Source of the DNA: Scleropages formosus
Lineage: Eukaryota; Chordata; Actinopteri; Osteoglossiformes; Osteoglossidae
Length of the DNA: 64,000 bases
NCBI RefSeq assembly: GCF_900964775.1
Contig: NC_041825.1
Coordinates: 12,277,001-12,341,000, forward strand
Direction of reading: 5' to 3'
In this document: piece by piece, positions 21,854-33,369 of the stretch
Position numbering within the stretch: position 1 is the first letter of the stretch
Layout of the letters: every line of letters starts with the position of its first letter
Made by a program: the position numbers and the translations under genes
Notes under the pieces: generated by a model
Told to the model about the DNA's origin: nothing
The model's input: only the letters and a program-made list of their open reading frames with translations
The model's database searches: none

Positions 21854-22402
21854 TACCTACAGGTGTGAACATTTATACTTTACATGATCCTAAGAGATGA
21901 TGGGTGAAATGAGTCTGGAAGAAATGAGTTTTCAGACCCTTTTTAAAAGTGGACAAAGATTCAGCAGTTCTGAGTGAGAGGGGGAGGTCGTTCCACTGTA
22001 ACGGAGCCAGAACTGAAAAACTCCGCGCTTTATCCTTCATGCGTGGGAAGAACATAGTGGTCTGGCTGGCGTGGAGCGAATGAACATAATCATAAACATA
22101 CACCCTAAACATCTTGACATCTTCGCAAACATACACCCTAAAAATGCTTGTTTTTATCTTGGTGTTTTATGTTTAGTGTTATGGTTATAAGATGAAAAGG
22201 GTGCTCATTTTAGGATGCTTTTGCAGCAATGAATCTGCTCAATTGCTGGGATTTCTTCAAATTCAACTGAGCTTTATTGGAAGCAAAATTGCACATTCAC
22301 AATAACAGCTAAGAAACAGTTTAAAGAAAAAAAAGCATTCTGACTCAGTCCATTCATTTATTCATTGTATGCTTTATTTAGCCATAGAGTCAGAACCAGG
22401 AT

Positions 22403-23235
22403 TTATCGGTATTTCTCAGACAGGGCCAGGGCCACATTGGTGAGGAACTTGTCCATAGCGACGTGCACCTCAGGAGTGAAGTCACCAGGGAACATCATGG
22501 AGAGAACCACAAGGATGCAGTGAGACAGGATCTGTGGAGAAAAGTACATGTTTTATTACCATGTTTATGAGCATGGCAAGAAGTAAATTCTGTCACTTTA
22601 TACCTGGCAAACAAATTGTATCCGGTTATTCCAGGTTAAAGAACAGTGCTAATTTTGTGTGTCATTTCTGACTATGAAGGTAATACTTCACAAAGGACAT
22701 TGCAGAATATCTTGTTCAAACATGTCAAGCCATACGCAAACTAACTTACTAACTAACCTAAAACAAAAACTTTTCAGTGACTTACTTTGAAGTTGGATGG
22801 ATCCACTCGCAGTGTGTACGCATGCAGTTCGCTGAGGTTGACGAGACCTGCAGGAAGGTCATCAATGGTGTTGACTGCTTCCTTGACACCTTCCATGATG
22901 GTTTTCCCATGTTTCCTCACTGGCTCAGAGCCAGGAGTCAGGTCTTTCCAGTGGGAGAAATAGGTCTTGGTCTGAGGGTAGACCGTCAGCATTCTGCAGA
23001 AGAACATCATTGATTAATAAGTGCCAGCCAAGGGCCTCGAAGTTAAATAGGTATTTTATTAAAGCACCGTGCTGCTGTTTTTACTAATTATGATTTGCCG
23101 TCATCTTTATGAGTTATGAGTGAACGAAAAGGCCAGTTACCTGGACAGAGCCTGGTGACCAATCTCGTCCAACTTCCCTGACACTTGAGTGAAGAAACTC
23201 CTGACAAGATCTTTCTCCTTGACTGAGAGACTCAT
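22403..23235 (-). CDS. hba: alpha-type hemoglobin subunit (near-identical pair, copy 1)
   Basis: Alpha globin in three exons, 23235-23141, 22993-22786 and 22531-22403 (95, 208 and 129 bp), giving 143 residues. It starts [10 protein letters not shown]. The second exon opens [12 protein letters not shown]. Distal His is in RKHGKT, proximal His in LSELHAY, and it ends LSEKYR. The A-helix aromatic is Phe (RSFF) where most alphas have Trp. Introns are 147 and 254 bp. The whole gene is almost identical to the copy at 30.2 kb. A - strand AATAAA lies at 22374-22379, 24 bp after the stop. Which stage expresses it cannot be told from sequence; the general type looks embryonic/larval. Confidence 0.96.
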
Positions 23236-23305
23236 CTTTGCTGTGGATTGTCAACTTGACGGTACAGAAAGTAATGTATGTGTGTGTGAGCACCTCCAGC
23301 GAGCC

Positions 23306-23313
23306 TTTTTATA
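23306..23313 (-). promoter_or_regulatory. TATA box of alpha gene at 23.2 kb
   Basis: The - strand reads tataaaaa, about 71 bp upstream of the ATG. The same element is kept at 30309-30316 for the sister gene. Confidence 0.7.
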
Positions 23314-23399
23314 TTGCTGCATGGTGGTGACAAGTCACAATGCTCCTCCTCCAAACACATTCTTTTTCACTCTTAGTGGGACAGCTTGGTCATTCGTTA

Positions 23400-25800
23400 G
23401 CTGCGTTCCAGAGTTTTGTGAAAGCTCTCACACATAGACGCACATCTCCCATTCTTACCTAATTGGAATTAGACCTCAATGTCCAAGGTAATTTTACCAT
23501 CGCATCAATGTTTACGCAAAGGATAGTAAATTTATGTGAATTCTTACTTTGGTGTACCTTTGCATTGCCTTTCATAGAGTTCAGTAATATGAACAATGTT
23601 AGCCCTGGTTTGAAATGGATGTCCCTAAATATTTGTAAAGATTTTGAAATTAGTTGGTGATGATGATGATGATACACATTGGAAATTGTCAAATGAAGTT
23701 CAGCAGATTGTTACAGAGATTATTACACTTCAATTAAACTTCATTCATAAAGCATAGTCTAGGTAAGACCATTTTGAAAATGTTAAATGGGAAATTGAGA
23801 CCAATGGAAATAAAAAGACATTTATTTATTCAGATAACAATACATTTTCATTTAGCAGATTTTTACAAGTGTTTAAAATATCCACCAGAAGATCTTAAGA
23901 ATCATTAATTTTTCCTGTATGAAAATTAAAACAAACTATCGTGCACATGACAGTGTATTTAAAGCTAACTTGCAGAAGTTTATGTAATATTCCATTAACT
24001 TTATTTTAATTGTTCCAGCTGTTTAATTAACTTCTAATGAATAACTGTGGGCATATTATATAGACTTTTCAGCAAATTATTTACTAGTCACATGTTATTT
24101 TCCGAGTTATTTTGCAAGTTAAACACTTGTAATCACTGCAAGCAGATTTTTCAAAAAAAGTATCGTTTTAAGTGTACATATGCGTTTATTGACCATTAGA
24201 AAGAAAAAAAAAATCACATTTTTTGAAAGTGTGCATTGTATCAAATCTGCTTTCATTCATTTTTGGCCTGTTTTATTACATTAATGTTGAGGGTATTTCA
24301 TTGATTCTCCTGTATTTCTATCACATTATTTTTCAGTTAACCCCATTTCGAATGCATTTTTGAACACATTCCATTTGGAGTCTCATTCATTTTTTTATTT
24401 CTTTTTCTTGTTTTAACAAAAAATTCACAAAGCAGAAACAGAATTTAAAACTGCACCAGTTATAATACATGAACAGTTTGTAGTAATCAAGTTATCTTTC
24501 ACTAGCAACCTGAAAACAGCCCACATGTCCACTGCTGAGACCAGTTATCTTAAACTTATCTTAAATTTATCTTGATACTTACAGTATGTCCACCCTAAAC
24601 TGACCCGTAACACTTATCTGACACCATTTTGCTTATGATTAGAACTGTTCAGGAAACACCCTCAGCTGTTATTGACAGTTCTTGCCAATTCATACCATGT
24701 ACAAAATTAGTTTGCCTGAAATAAGAATTATGACATATTAAATGAGCTACTGAAAACTTTCAGTTTCACTCTTCAAGTGCAGTAAGATCATTTACAACCC
24801 ATGAGCATAAGACATACAACAATACTCATAACATAAAAAATGTGACACATATTGCATAACAAAAGTGATAAAGTTTACCACTAAAAGTCTGCAGCTGTCC
24901 CAAAACAGAAAATATAGCTTCCCCCTATTTTTTGTCTTTATGGTAGTTATTTTAGTTATTTTACAACTGCTCCACTTAGAATTTATATGTACACAGCTAA
25001 ATTATGATTCTTCTCACATAAATAACTAAAATCTTAATGAAGAGAGTGAGCAGATTACATGAACCTAGTTTTATATGCACCTAACTAAATTTAACCAACG
25101 TTTAATTCTCTGTAACTAACATGCTACAGTACAGAATTTTCTTTCACTTCTCAAATTACACATGTTTAAAAAAAAAAGTATCACTTTTAAACATATTAAA
25201 CAACAATATTCATATTTGCCATTTGGTTGGGAGTTTTTTGTTCCTTTCTTCCATGGCCAGTTGTCTTACTTATAGCTTAAATGATTAATATGGTTATTGC
25301 AGTAATTTAATTTATAGTCAACCTTTTATATGTATTATGTCTCTCATCCTTTGTTCAGCACTCAGATTCACTGCGTGAGAAGAGTGCACTATAAAAATAA
25401 AATAAACTGAATTGTTTACAATTAAATATTTTCATACAACAACTCGGGTTATGTTACACAATTGCACCACAGTAGTGCTTATTCATTTCATTCAGTTTAA
25501 TATTCTTGGAAATGCTAAAGACAGAGTGTTTGTGATGCTTTTTGTCCAACATTAATTAAAAATAGAAGTGATTGCTGTTAATCGTAAGGCACACAGGGCC
25601 AGCATGTCCTGTACGACCAACACATTTGAATTGTCTTAGAAATACTTTTCGGCACAACCTTTGGTGGATCATGATTTATTTTTTATCAGCGGTTTAAAAT
25701 GTTCATCATTGCAAACATATTTGTTGTGGTGTGCGAGCAGCAACATAATGTACTCATCCGCATATTTTATGATCTTATGATTATGTCTCAGAATAAAGTG
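23400..25800. other. intergenic DNA between alpha and beta copies
   Basis: No genes. A (GAT)n run sits at 23658-23672. The part from about 24500 to 24930 is a diverged duplicate of 14.3-15.95 kb. The rest is AT-rich and unassigned. Confidence 0.5.
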
Positions 25801-25884
25801 ATTACACATTAGTCAGTGAATTCTTTTCAATTACACTTTTATTGAATCATTGATCAGTTTATTCTCACAGCAAAAAGAGAGATA

Positions 25885-26847
25885 TTAGTGATACTGTCTG
25901 CCAAGAGCAGAGACAACAACGGCCAGGAACTTTTGCCAGGCAGCCTGGACATCAGCGGTGAAGGCAGAGCCCATCTGCGCAGCCACCACAATGGTGATGC
26001 AGTCGGCCAGCAGCTGCAAGGAGAACAGAAGAAAATGGACTTTTCACAAACAAACACAAACTATAACAAGATCAATAATTACTTGCACTTTGAACTGCCC
26101 ATACAGCCTGTAACTGGTTATGGCTTCACGATGCACACGTGCAGTTGTGGAATAACAAAGCGTAAAGACAAATCCTTCTTTTGCTCCATAACTAACTTCA
26201 GTGACGTTACTATAGTTTTTGGTATTAAGGTGTGAGACAATTCAGTGAGAACGGATACAGAAAACTCACCCTGAAGTTGTCGGGATCCACGTGCAGTTTC
26301 TCCGAGTGCAGTGCACTCAAAGGGGCAAAACTGTTCTTGATGTTGTCCATGTTCTTCATGGCCGTCTCCAGTCCTGTTAGAACCACCTTTCCATGAGCGG
26401 CGACTTTTGCGTTTCCCATGATGGAATCTGCGTTGAACAGGTTTCCAAAGGTGGCAAAATACCTCCGGGTCCAGGGGTACACGATGAGACACCTGGTACA
26501 AACAGGGTCACATGAAAATAGAGTAATGACATAGAAACATTTATTACCATGAGAAAAACTCACAGCTGCTGGAAAGAGGGCCACTAAAAAGTCTTGAAAA
26601 TGTCTTACACATGATATAAAGCATAAAGTGTAATTCCATTAACCCGCTTAAATTTTACAGTCGGCAACATGATGATATTATTTTTGCAAAACAAAAAATG
26701 AAAGTTACAGATGAAAATCTCTACAGAGATTCAGGGGGAGAAGAGAAGATCTCACCTTCCCAGAGAATTCAGACCCACGAAATCATAGTCGAGTTTCTCG
26801 AAGACGCCAGTGATGGCAGCGCGCTCAGCATCGGTCCACACAACCAT
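25885..26847 (-). CDS. hbb: beta-type hemoglobin subunit (homogenised trio, copy 2)
   Basis: The exons are 26847-26756, 26492-26270 and 26013-25885 (92, 223 and 129 bp), giving 147 residues. It has [21 protein letters not shown] and the C-terminus GRQYH. It differs from copy 1 in exon 1 (Ala for Thr at 9, Glu for Arg at 16, Ser for Ala at 27, counted without Met) and at the last codon of exon 2 (Arg for Gly at 104). Exon 3 encodes the same protein. Introns are nearly identical to copies 1 and 3, with a short indel in intron 1. The stop is TAA in the context cactaa. Confidence 0.96.
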
Positions 26848-26924
26848 GTTTGCAGCTCTGCTGTTTCTTATGTGTCTCGTAACGTGGTGAAAGAGTGCAG
26901 TGAGAGTAAAAGCAGCAGAGCAGT

Positions 26925-26932
26925 CTTTTATG
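26925..26932 (-). promoter_or_regulatory. TATA-like box, beta at 26.8 kb
   Basis: cataaaag on the - strand, about 78 bp upstream of the ATG. An agataa GATA motif, ggtgg and a CCAAT (near 26970) follow upstream, collinear with the promoter at 18.97 kb. Confidence 0.6.
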
Positions 26933-26999
26933 ATCTTCTTTATCTCCACCCAGAAGAGAAGTGTGAAGGCAATTGGACAAGTCATCTTACATTGGGGGG

Positions 27000-28125
27000 G
27001 TTCTTCTTACACATCATAGAAGGCCTATTGGAGTCACTGACACACACCCGCATACCCACCCACACACACACAAAAGAGAAATGTGTCTTGTGACATACAT
27101 GTCTTATGAAATTTTTAACATTGATTTTGTCCGTGTTGTGACTTCATTGCTTCAAATGCTGCAGTTATAATTTCCAGTGAAACATTGTGACGTGAATAAA
27201 ACATACACATTCTGTTTTGTTATCGTCAGACTAACAAATGTGAATATATGGAAGAACACTAAATACAGTGTGCAACACATATATATTACCAATACATTTT
27301 GGTATTGTTATGCATTAAAAAAGCGGCATAATAACTTGCCAAATATCGTAATTTGGGTTAATTTATTAGAACCAAATGATTAGGCTGATTTGACTGTCTC
27401 CCCCTGATGTGGTACATCATGTGTGTGAAAATAGACTAAATGTCACTGAAATAATTGAATTAAAATGGTTATGTACTCAAAGTGCATAGTCTTTTGACAG
27501 TGCATTATCATGTATTATTGTGCATAGTTAAACACACAGAGTGTCACTCAGAAAATCCTGTAAAGACTGAATGTGCAGAAACCTTGTCCAGGTTGGGTGG
27601 CTTTTTCACAGGGTGCTTTCATTTATAAAACTTGGCTACACTGTTAAGATCTTCCGTGTATTAAACAGATTGTGAGAATATGTCATTGTGACTTTACTCA
27701 GTAAAGAATTTAAAAAACTTTCTGCAGTATTCTTGTCTAGAAGAACACACTCACATATAACTGTAGGCATTCACAGTTGAAAACAGCCTCCGAAAGAACA
27801 GTTTGCATAATAAAATCATAAAAAAATGTAATTTTATCTGCAAGTTTATTTGCCAGTTTAGTTTATTGCAAGTTGTCTTTTCTAAAATAATGCAATCATC
27901 GTTTCATTTAGTGTTTTCAAGTGAACAAGGGCAGCTTTTTACAGGTGGTGGAAGGGTGCGTGGTGACAGTTTCTAATGAAAAACTGAGTTTGAGGATGAA
28001 TTTAGTATTTTATTGTAATATTTTCAAATCTAATGTCTTTCGAATCCTCAACTTTTCCGAGCTCCTTACAGCCTCATAACTGAGTCCTTCAACAGCCATT
28101 ACTTTAATTTATCTATCATTACACA
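27000..28125. other. intergenic DNA upstream of beta at 26.8 kb
   Basis: Homology to the 18.9 kb flank fades near 26975. A short CA-rich run lies at 27042-27071. No gene or known repeat was seen otherwise. Confidence 0.5.
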
Positions 28126-28130
28126 CATAA

Positions 28131-28375
28131 GGGTGGCTGGTGGTGTTGTGGTTGGAGCAGCTGCCTTTGCTTTGAAGGTTGGAGGTTTGACCCCTGCCTC
28201 TGGCTGTGGTGCCATTGAGCAAGGTGTTTGCCCTGCAATTGCTCCAGTACCATCATCTGGTTGTGTGCCTGGGTGCCTAGTTCGGGCCCTGTGATGGACT
28301 GGTGTCCCGTCCAGGGTGTGCCCCCTTCAGCCTTGTGCCCAGTGTCTTTGGGATAGGCTGCAGCTCATTTGGTAC
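28131..28375 (+). repeat. tRNA-type SINE, C-like head with A-like 3' body
   Basis: The head is ggtggctggtggtgttgtgg, with B-box-like gaggtttgacccctgcc and gccattgagcaaggtgtttg as in family C. The 3' part, tgatggactggtgtcccgtc and ctttgggataggctgcagct, is the type found in family A and the old SINEs. Confidence 0.6.
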
Positions 28376-28652
28376 ACATATATTTGTCTCTGTAACTCTC
28401 TGTTGCGAAATGCACTTCTATTTACTCTGAGTACATCGCTTTGCAGTACAGTGAAAATGTGAAAATTCCATGGTTTAACTAGTCTAATTTGTGGTTCATT
28501 GTTCTCCAACTGGTATCACGGTTGACAAGATTAGCAGTGCCAATAATGATTCAGTTTGCTCAATGAGAGACTATGAAGAGAAGACAGTAAAAATTTAGTA
28601 ACACTGCAGTGTTGCCCTCTTTAGAAACATGCAATATGCACAGATTACAAAG

Positions 28653-28976
28653 TTACATTTACATTTATTTATTTAGCAGATGCTTTTCTCCAAAGCCACT
28701 TCCAACAAACTCTATGTCGTGTTATCAGTCACACACCTTATTCACCAAGGTGATTTACACTGCTAGATACACTACTTACACTGGGTCACTCATCCATACA
28801 TCAGTGTAACACACTCTTTCCGTCACTCACGCACTATAGATGAACTTGAACAGCATGTCTTTGGACTGTGGGAGGAAACCAGAGCACCCAGGAAACCCAC
28901 ATAGACACAGGGAGGACATGCAAATTCCACACAGACTGAGTGGGGATCCAACTCACGCCCTCTCACACCACCAAGA
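28653..28976 (-). repeat. SINE family B, near full length
   Basis: The reverse copy begins at the tail (tttatttagcagatgctttt) and runs through ggactgtgggaggaaaccag to the head near ccctctcacaccacc. It lies just 3' of the alpha gene at 30.2 kb. Confidence 0.8.
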
Positions 28977-29405
28977 ATTTTAATACCAGCTGCTATGAGG
29001 TACATTTCACAAATACACACATACACACACACATCTTTTATACCTCATGTAAATTCACACCCCTTAGGAGTCCGATCCAGCATTCTGTGGGGACCACTGG
29101 TTATAGAAACTTTCCATATTTCATTGTGTTTAATGTTGGTTTTTTTAACTTGGTGTTTTATGTTTAGTGTCATCATTGTAAGAGGAAACGGGTGCTCATT
29201 TTAAGATGCTTCTCCACCGCTGAATATGTACGTTGGGAATTCATCAAATTTAATTGGTCTTTATTGGGACACAAAATGACACATTCACAAATGCAGCAGA
29301 AAATAGTTGAAAGTCAAATGAAAACACTCAGAAATTCAAATTATTGATTCAGTGTATGTTTTATTTTTTTATAGAATCACTTCTTAAACAAGTCATATTC
29401 TGAAT

Positions 29406-30238
29406 TTATCGGTATTTCTCAGACAGGGCCAGGGCCACATTGGTGAGGAACTTGTCCATAGCGACGTGCACCTCAGGAGTGAAGTCACCAGGGAACATCA
29501 TGGAGAGAACCACAAGGATGCAGTGAGACAGGATCTGTGGAGAAAAGTACATGTTTTATTACCATGTTTATGAGCATGGCAAGAAGTAAATTCTATCACT
29601 TTATACCTGGCAAACAAATTGTATCCGGTTATTCCAGGTTAAAGAACAGTGCTAATTTTGTGTGTCATTTCTGACTATGAAGGTAATACTTCACAAAGGA
29701 CATTGCAGAATATCTTTTTCAAACATGTCAAGCCATTCGCAAACTAACTTACTAACTAACCTAAAACAAAAACTTTTCAGTGACTTACTTTGAAGTTGGA
29801 TGGATCCACTCGCAGTGTGTACGCATGCAGTTCGCTGAGGTTGACGAGACCTGCAGGAAGGTCATCAATGGTGTTGACTGCTTCCTTGACACCTTCCATG
29901 ATGGTTTTCCCATGTTTCCTCACTGGCTCAGAGCCAGGAGTCAGGTCTTTCCAGTGGGAGAAATAGGTCTTGGTCTGAGGGTAGACCGTCAGCATTCTGC
30001 GGGAGAACATCATTGATTAATAAGTGCCAGCCAAGGGCCTCGAAGTTAAATAGGTATTTTATTGAAGCACCGTGCTGCTGTTTTTACTAATTATGATTTG
30101 CCGTCATCTTTATGAGTTATGAGTGAACGAAAAGGCCAGTTACCTGGACAGAGCCTGGTGACCAATCTCGTCCAACTTCCCTGACACTTGAGTGAAGAAA
30201 CTCCTGACAAGATCTTTCTCCTTGACTGAGAGACTCAT
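29406..30238 (-). CDS. hba: alpha-type hemoglobin subunit (near-identical pair, copy 2)
   Basis: The exons are 30238-30144, 29996-29789 and 29534-29406 (95, 208 and 129 bp), giving 143 residues. The predicted protein is the same as that of copy 1 at 23.2 kb, starting [10 protein letters not shown] and ending LSEKYR. Both introns match copy 1 with only scattered substitutions. Near-identity stops abruptly at about 30362 upstream, where the sequence switches to AT-rich DNA with paired GATA motifs (gagataactttatcac near 30368-30382). In the 3' flank, similarity continues but is much lower. A - strand AATAAA lies at 29360-29365. Confidence 0.96.
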
Positions 30239-30308
30239 CTTTGCTGTGGATTGTCAACTTGACGGTACAGAAAGTAATGTATGTGTGTGTGAGCACCTCC
30301 AGCGAGCC

Positions 30309-30316
30309 TTTTTATA
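30309..30316 (-). promoter_or_regulatory. TATA box of alpha gene at 30.2 kb
   Basis: tataaaaa on the - strand, 71 bp upstream of the ATG, as in copy 1. Confidence 0.7.
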
Positions 30317-30389
30317 TTGCTGTATGGTGGTGACAAGTCACAATGCTCCTCCTCCAAACACATCACTGAGATAACTTTATCACTGCTTT

Positions 30390-31435
30390 ATTATATTTAG
30401 GGTTTCCATATGATGGAAATGTGACCTTCAAAAAATTGTCAGATAAAAAAACAACCTTCAAAAAATAATTTTTATGTTTATAAAATGTATTAAAAAATTA
30501 AGACAATTTGAATTAATCAAGGCACACACCTCTTATTTGGAAAGACAAAAATAATTAAATTTAAAATTAATTATTATTTAAGTATTTTAATTAAATTGTC
30601 TGTATAGGGAGAAACAGAGATTTCCATTCCTACATTTTAATATTCTTACTTTCAGTGTCTTTTTTTATTCATTAAAACTACTCCATTTGTTGGTTTATAG
30701 AAAACACTAAAAATCCAGAGGTTCATTATTGTTTATAAATTGGATATTTGATGCAAAACCCAAAATGGATATGTAAAACAAAAGACTTTTAAAGCCTTTA
30801 TGAATTTTTTTAAAACATCATGAAAATGTATACAGTCATATATCGAGTCAGGAGACATGCAACTTGTGAATAAAACTAAAAAAGAATGCAAATAGACAAA
30901 ATATTAAATGGCAAAGAATCCTGGGACAAACATTTCAAATTGTGCTTGCTCATTTTGAATTTAAACAATCAAACCACTGAAATGAGACTGGTCAGATAGT
31001 GGAGTAGGTATGTAGGGTAAAAACGCTGATCAGGGCAGGGCGTGGATAAGCCCTGGGTGTTCATACACTGAAGAAGCTGATAATGGTTTTTCAGTCTTTG
31101 CATCAGATGTCTAGTGCCTTTTAATCAGTGAAACTTTTACATGTATGTTTGAACTGTATGTGGAAAAGTCTTATTTGGTGCTGAGTTTGAAAAAGTGAAA
31201 AAAGTTTAAACTCTATGTGAAGAAAGTTTTTACAAAGTTAAAAAGTGATAACATGCATTTTTTGACTGAAACATAATAAAACATAAAAAGAGAGATCCAC
31301 AACAGAGTTTCTTTGTTTGTTAAAATATAAAACAAGAAATGTACATGACATAAATCCAGACAAATTATTAAAGGGGCACATAAAACCATATGAAGCATAC
31401 TCAGTCTCCACATAACATTATTTGTAATATTACTA
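30390..31435. other. AT-rich intergenic DNA
   Basis: No gene or repeat family recognised. Confidence 0.5.
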
Positions 31436-31453
31436 AAAGTATCTTAGCCTTAG

Positions 31454-31657
31454 GGGGTGCGGTGGTGTGGTGGTGCAGTGGGTTGGACCGCAGTCTTGCT
31501 CCCCGGTGGGTCGGGGGTTTGAGCCCCGCTTGGGGTACCTTGTGACGGACTGGTGTCCCGTCCTGGGTGTGTCCTCTCCCCCTCTGGCCTTGTGCCCTGT
31601 GTTACCGGGTAGGCTCTGGTTCCCTGTGACCCCGTATGGGACAAGTTGTTCTGAAAA

Positions 31658-31686
<29 letters not shown>
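31454..31686 (+). repeat. SINE family A with long (TG)n tail
   Basis: The head contains ggtggtgtggtggtgcagtg, with a partly duplicated A-box region, and the B box is gggggtttgagcccc. The tail is about 14 TG units at 31658-31681. A 15-bp target-site duplication, gtatcttag(c/t)cttag, lies at 31439-31453 and 31687-31701. Confidence 0.9.
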
Positions 31687-31690
<4 letters not shown>

Positions 31691-31695
31691 CTTAG

Positions 31696-31858
31696 TCTTA
31701 GATCCTCCCGTGCTGCTGGGCACTTCGGGTGAGGAGGTCTCTCCACCGCTTCCAGTTCTCTGCCAGCTCTTCAGCTTTGTTCCAGGATACGCCAGCGAAC
31801 TTAAGATCATTGATGAAGTTTCGGCGCCAGGTGGTGCGGGGACGGCCGCACCAGCTGA
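31696..31858 (-). repeat. LINE ORF C-terminal fragment
   Basis: On the - strand it reads GRPRTTWRRNFINDL, then FAGVSWNKAEELAENWKR, then WRDLLTRSAQ, and ends at a stop codon (31696-31698). I know this string as a recurrent transposon-derived tail in animal genomes. The reading frame is intact over about 50 residues but lacks everything upstream. The family A SINE has landed just after its stop codon. Confidence 0.65.
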
Positions 31859-31940
31859 TCTCCCTATGGCACTGTTATGATGGTGTTAATAAAGTGCTTG
31901 AAAGAATGTTGATCTTCACAGATTTCCAATATTAAAGAGT
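31853..31940 (+). repeat. 88-bp direct repeat, copy 1
   Basis: Starts agctgatctccctatggcac and ends ccaatattaaagagt. It matches 32691-32778 with about four differences. Copy 1 abuts the LINE fragment. Confidence 0.85.
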
Positions 31941-32352
31941 CTAAGAGTATAAATATAAAGAATTTTATAATTTCTTATAACAATCTTTATAATTTATCTA
32001 GCTTGTTTTTTTAATGTGACACATTACTTTACTCAATCATTATTAATACAGTAACCCCTTGTCCAACGCAGGGAGGCACAGTACACACTGGAGGGAAACA
32101 TTTTGATAATTCGGCTCACAGATGTTCATTATAGAAAAAAATAAAGCGCATAAGATCACTGGCTGTGTCTGTCATTCTGCAAAACAGGTGGACAGAATGT
32201 TGATAAGGGCACTGTTGGTGTCACTAACGAAATGATCCCTTGGATGATCTTCAGCTGATCGTGAGAATAAGGATTTACTTAAGCAAGCTTTGTGGTACTT
32301 ATTAAAACTGTTTTCGTTGTTTAAATAATTGAGTTTCCAGAAGGTCCGACTC

Positions 32353-32545
32353 TGTTACATTTATTCCTTCAGCGATGCTTTTCTCAAAAGCAACTTACAA
32401 GGATTTACCCAGCTGTGTAATTCCACTGAAGTGAGTGTAAAGTAAGTATCTCACTCAAGGATATTACAGTGGGTGTCAGACTGGAACCTGCAACCTTTGA
32501 TCCAAAGGCAGCAGCTCTAACCACTAGGCTACCAGTTACTAAAAT
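32353..32545 (-). repeat. SINE family C
   Basis: Reverse copy. It begins with the tail (tttattccttcagcgatgct), passes through aagtatctcactcaaggata and ends at the tRNA-like head ccactaggctaccagtta. Confidence 0.75.
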
Positions 32546-32690
32546 ATAGCTGGTAATTGGAGCCTTTCACTGAAAAGACTCAATCTTGAATCTGTGCACC
32601 TGCTATGACACCCTTGACCAAAGTACTTACTCTGAAGTGAAAATTCCCCTGCAGATTGTTAATGTGGTAGGAAGCAAAAAAAAATACAGA

Positions 32691-32778
32691 AGCTGATCTC
32701 CCTATGGCACTGTTATGATGGTGTTAATAAAGTGCTTGAAGGAACGTTGATCTTCATCGATTTCCAATATTAAAGAGT
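32691..32778 (+). repeat. 88-bp direct repeat, copy 2
   Basis: Second copy of the repeat at 31853-31940, 838 bp away and without the LINE ORF beside it. Confidence 0.85.
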
Positions 32779-33235
32779 GGAACCTAGCCACCATTTGAAA
32801 CCTATTTGTTTACTACTGGTCATTGTTTTCAAGGTACTGTAAGGATCAATAAATTAGATGTAGCTACAAAACAGCTTTATTTGCACCAATATAATGTGGG
32901 ACAAAAACCTTTCAGGGTTGTTACATCCAGTGTGCATCTGTGTTTCAAAACATCTCAGACAAGTATCTCATATGAAGAGTTGTGCAGAATAAAATGCCCA
33001 CTGTGGACCTACATTGACTACCTAATGGGCAAAAACACTGTCATTCTGAATAATAAGTCAATCTTGTAAAAAAGGGTCTGTATTTTCATAAACCCTTGCA
33101 GAAGTCTTTTGTTAAGCTTTTGTTTTGTTTATATTGCATATGAAGATTATTCACGGTAAAAGAGCATTATGCTGAAATGATATCGCTGAGGTTGATTATT
33201 CCTCATATAAGGCAAATTTCTGAAAACCTGTAAAC

Positions 33236-33362
33236 CTAGGGTAAATGGCAAGGTACTTACCCTGAATTGCTGCAGCAAAACTACCCAACTGTATAAATGA
33301 GTAAATAATTGTAAATACCTGAAAACTGTAAGTTGCTTCAGAGAAACTAAATGTAAAAGGGG
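33236..33362 (+). repeat. SINE family C, 3' fragment
   Basis: Contains aaggtacttaccctgaattg, aactacccaactgtataaat and gtaagttgcttcagagaaac. The tRNA head is missing. Confidence 0.6.
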
Positions 33363-33369
33363 TATTTTT

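Larger units (their letters stand above)
21088..22085 (-). repeat. L2-clade LINE 3' part, interrupted by two SINEs
   Basis: On the - strand, 21880-22050 encodes the end of the reverse transcriptase ORF (FSVLAPLQWNDLPLSLRTAE, LKTHFFQTHF), matching the copy at 17.5 kb. The 3' UTR continues at 21543-21627 and 21088-21319. Two family A SINEs (21329-21542 and 21640-21853) split it. The 3' end again has a ttagga/gacattttcacc tail. Confidence 0.75.

Noticed and set aside
22777-23013. 78-residue open frame antisense to alpha exon 2, repeated at 29.8 and 39.7 kb
   Set aside because: Shadow of the alpha coding exon on the other strand; no independent start, splice or family support.
31853-32778. Direct repeats as LTRs of a small retroelement
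   Set aside because: Only 88 bp long, with no primer-binding site, polypurine tract or coding remnants between them.
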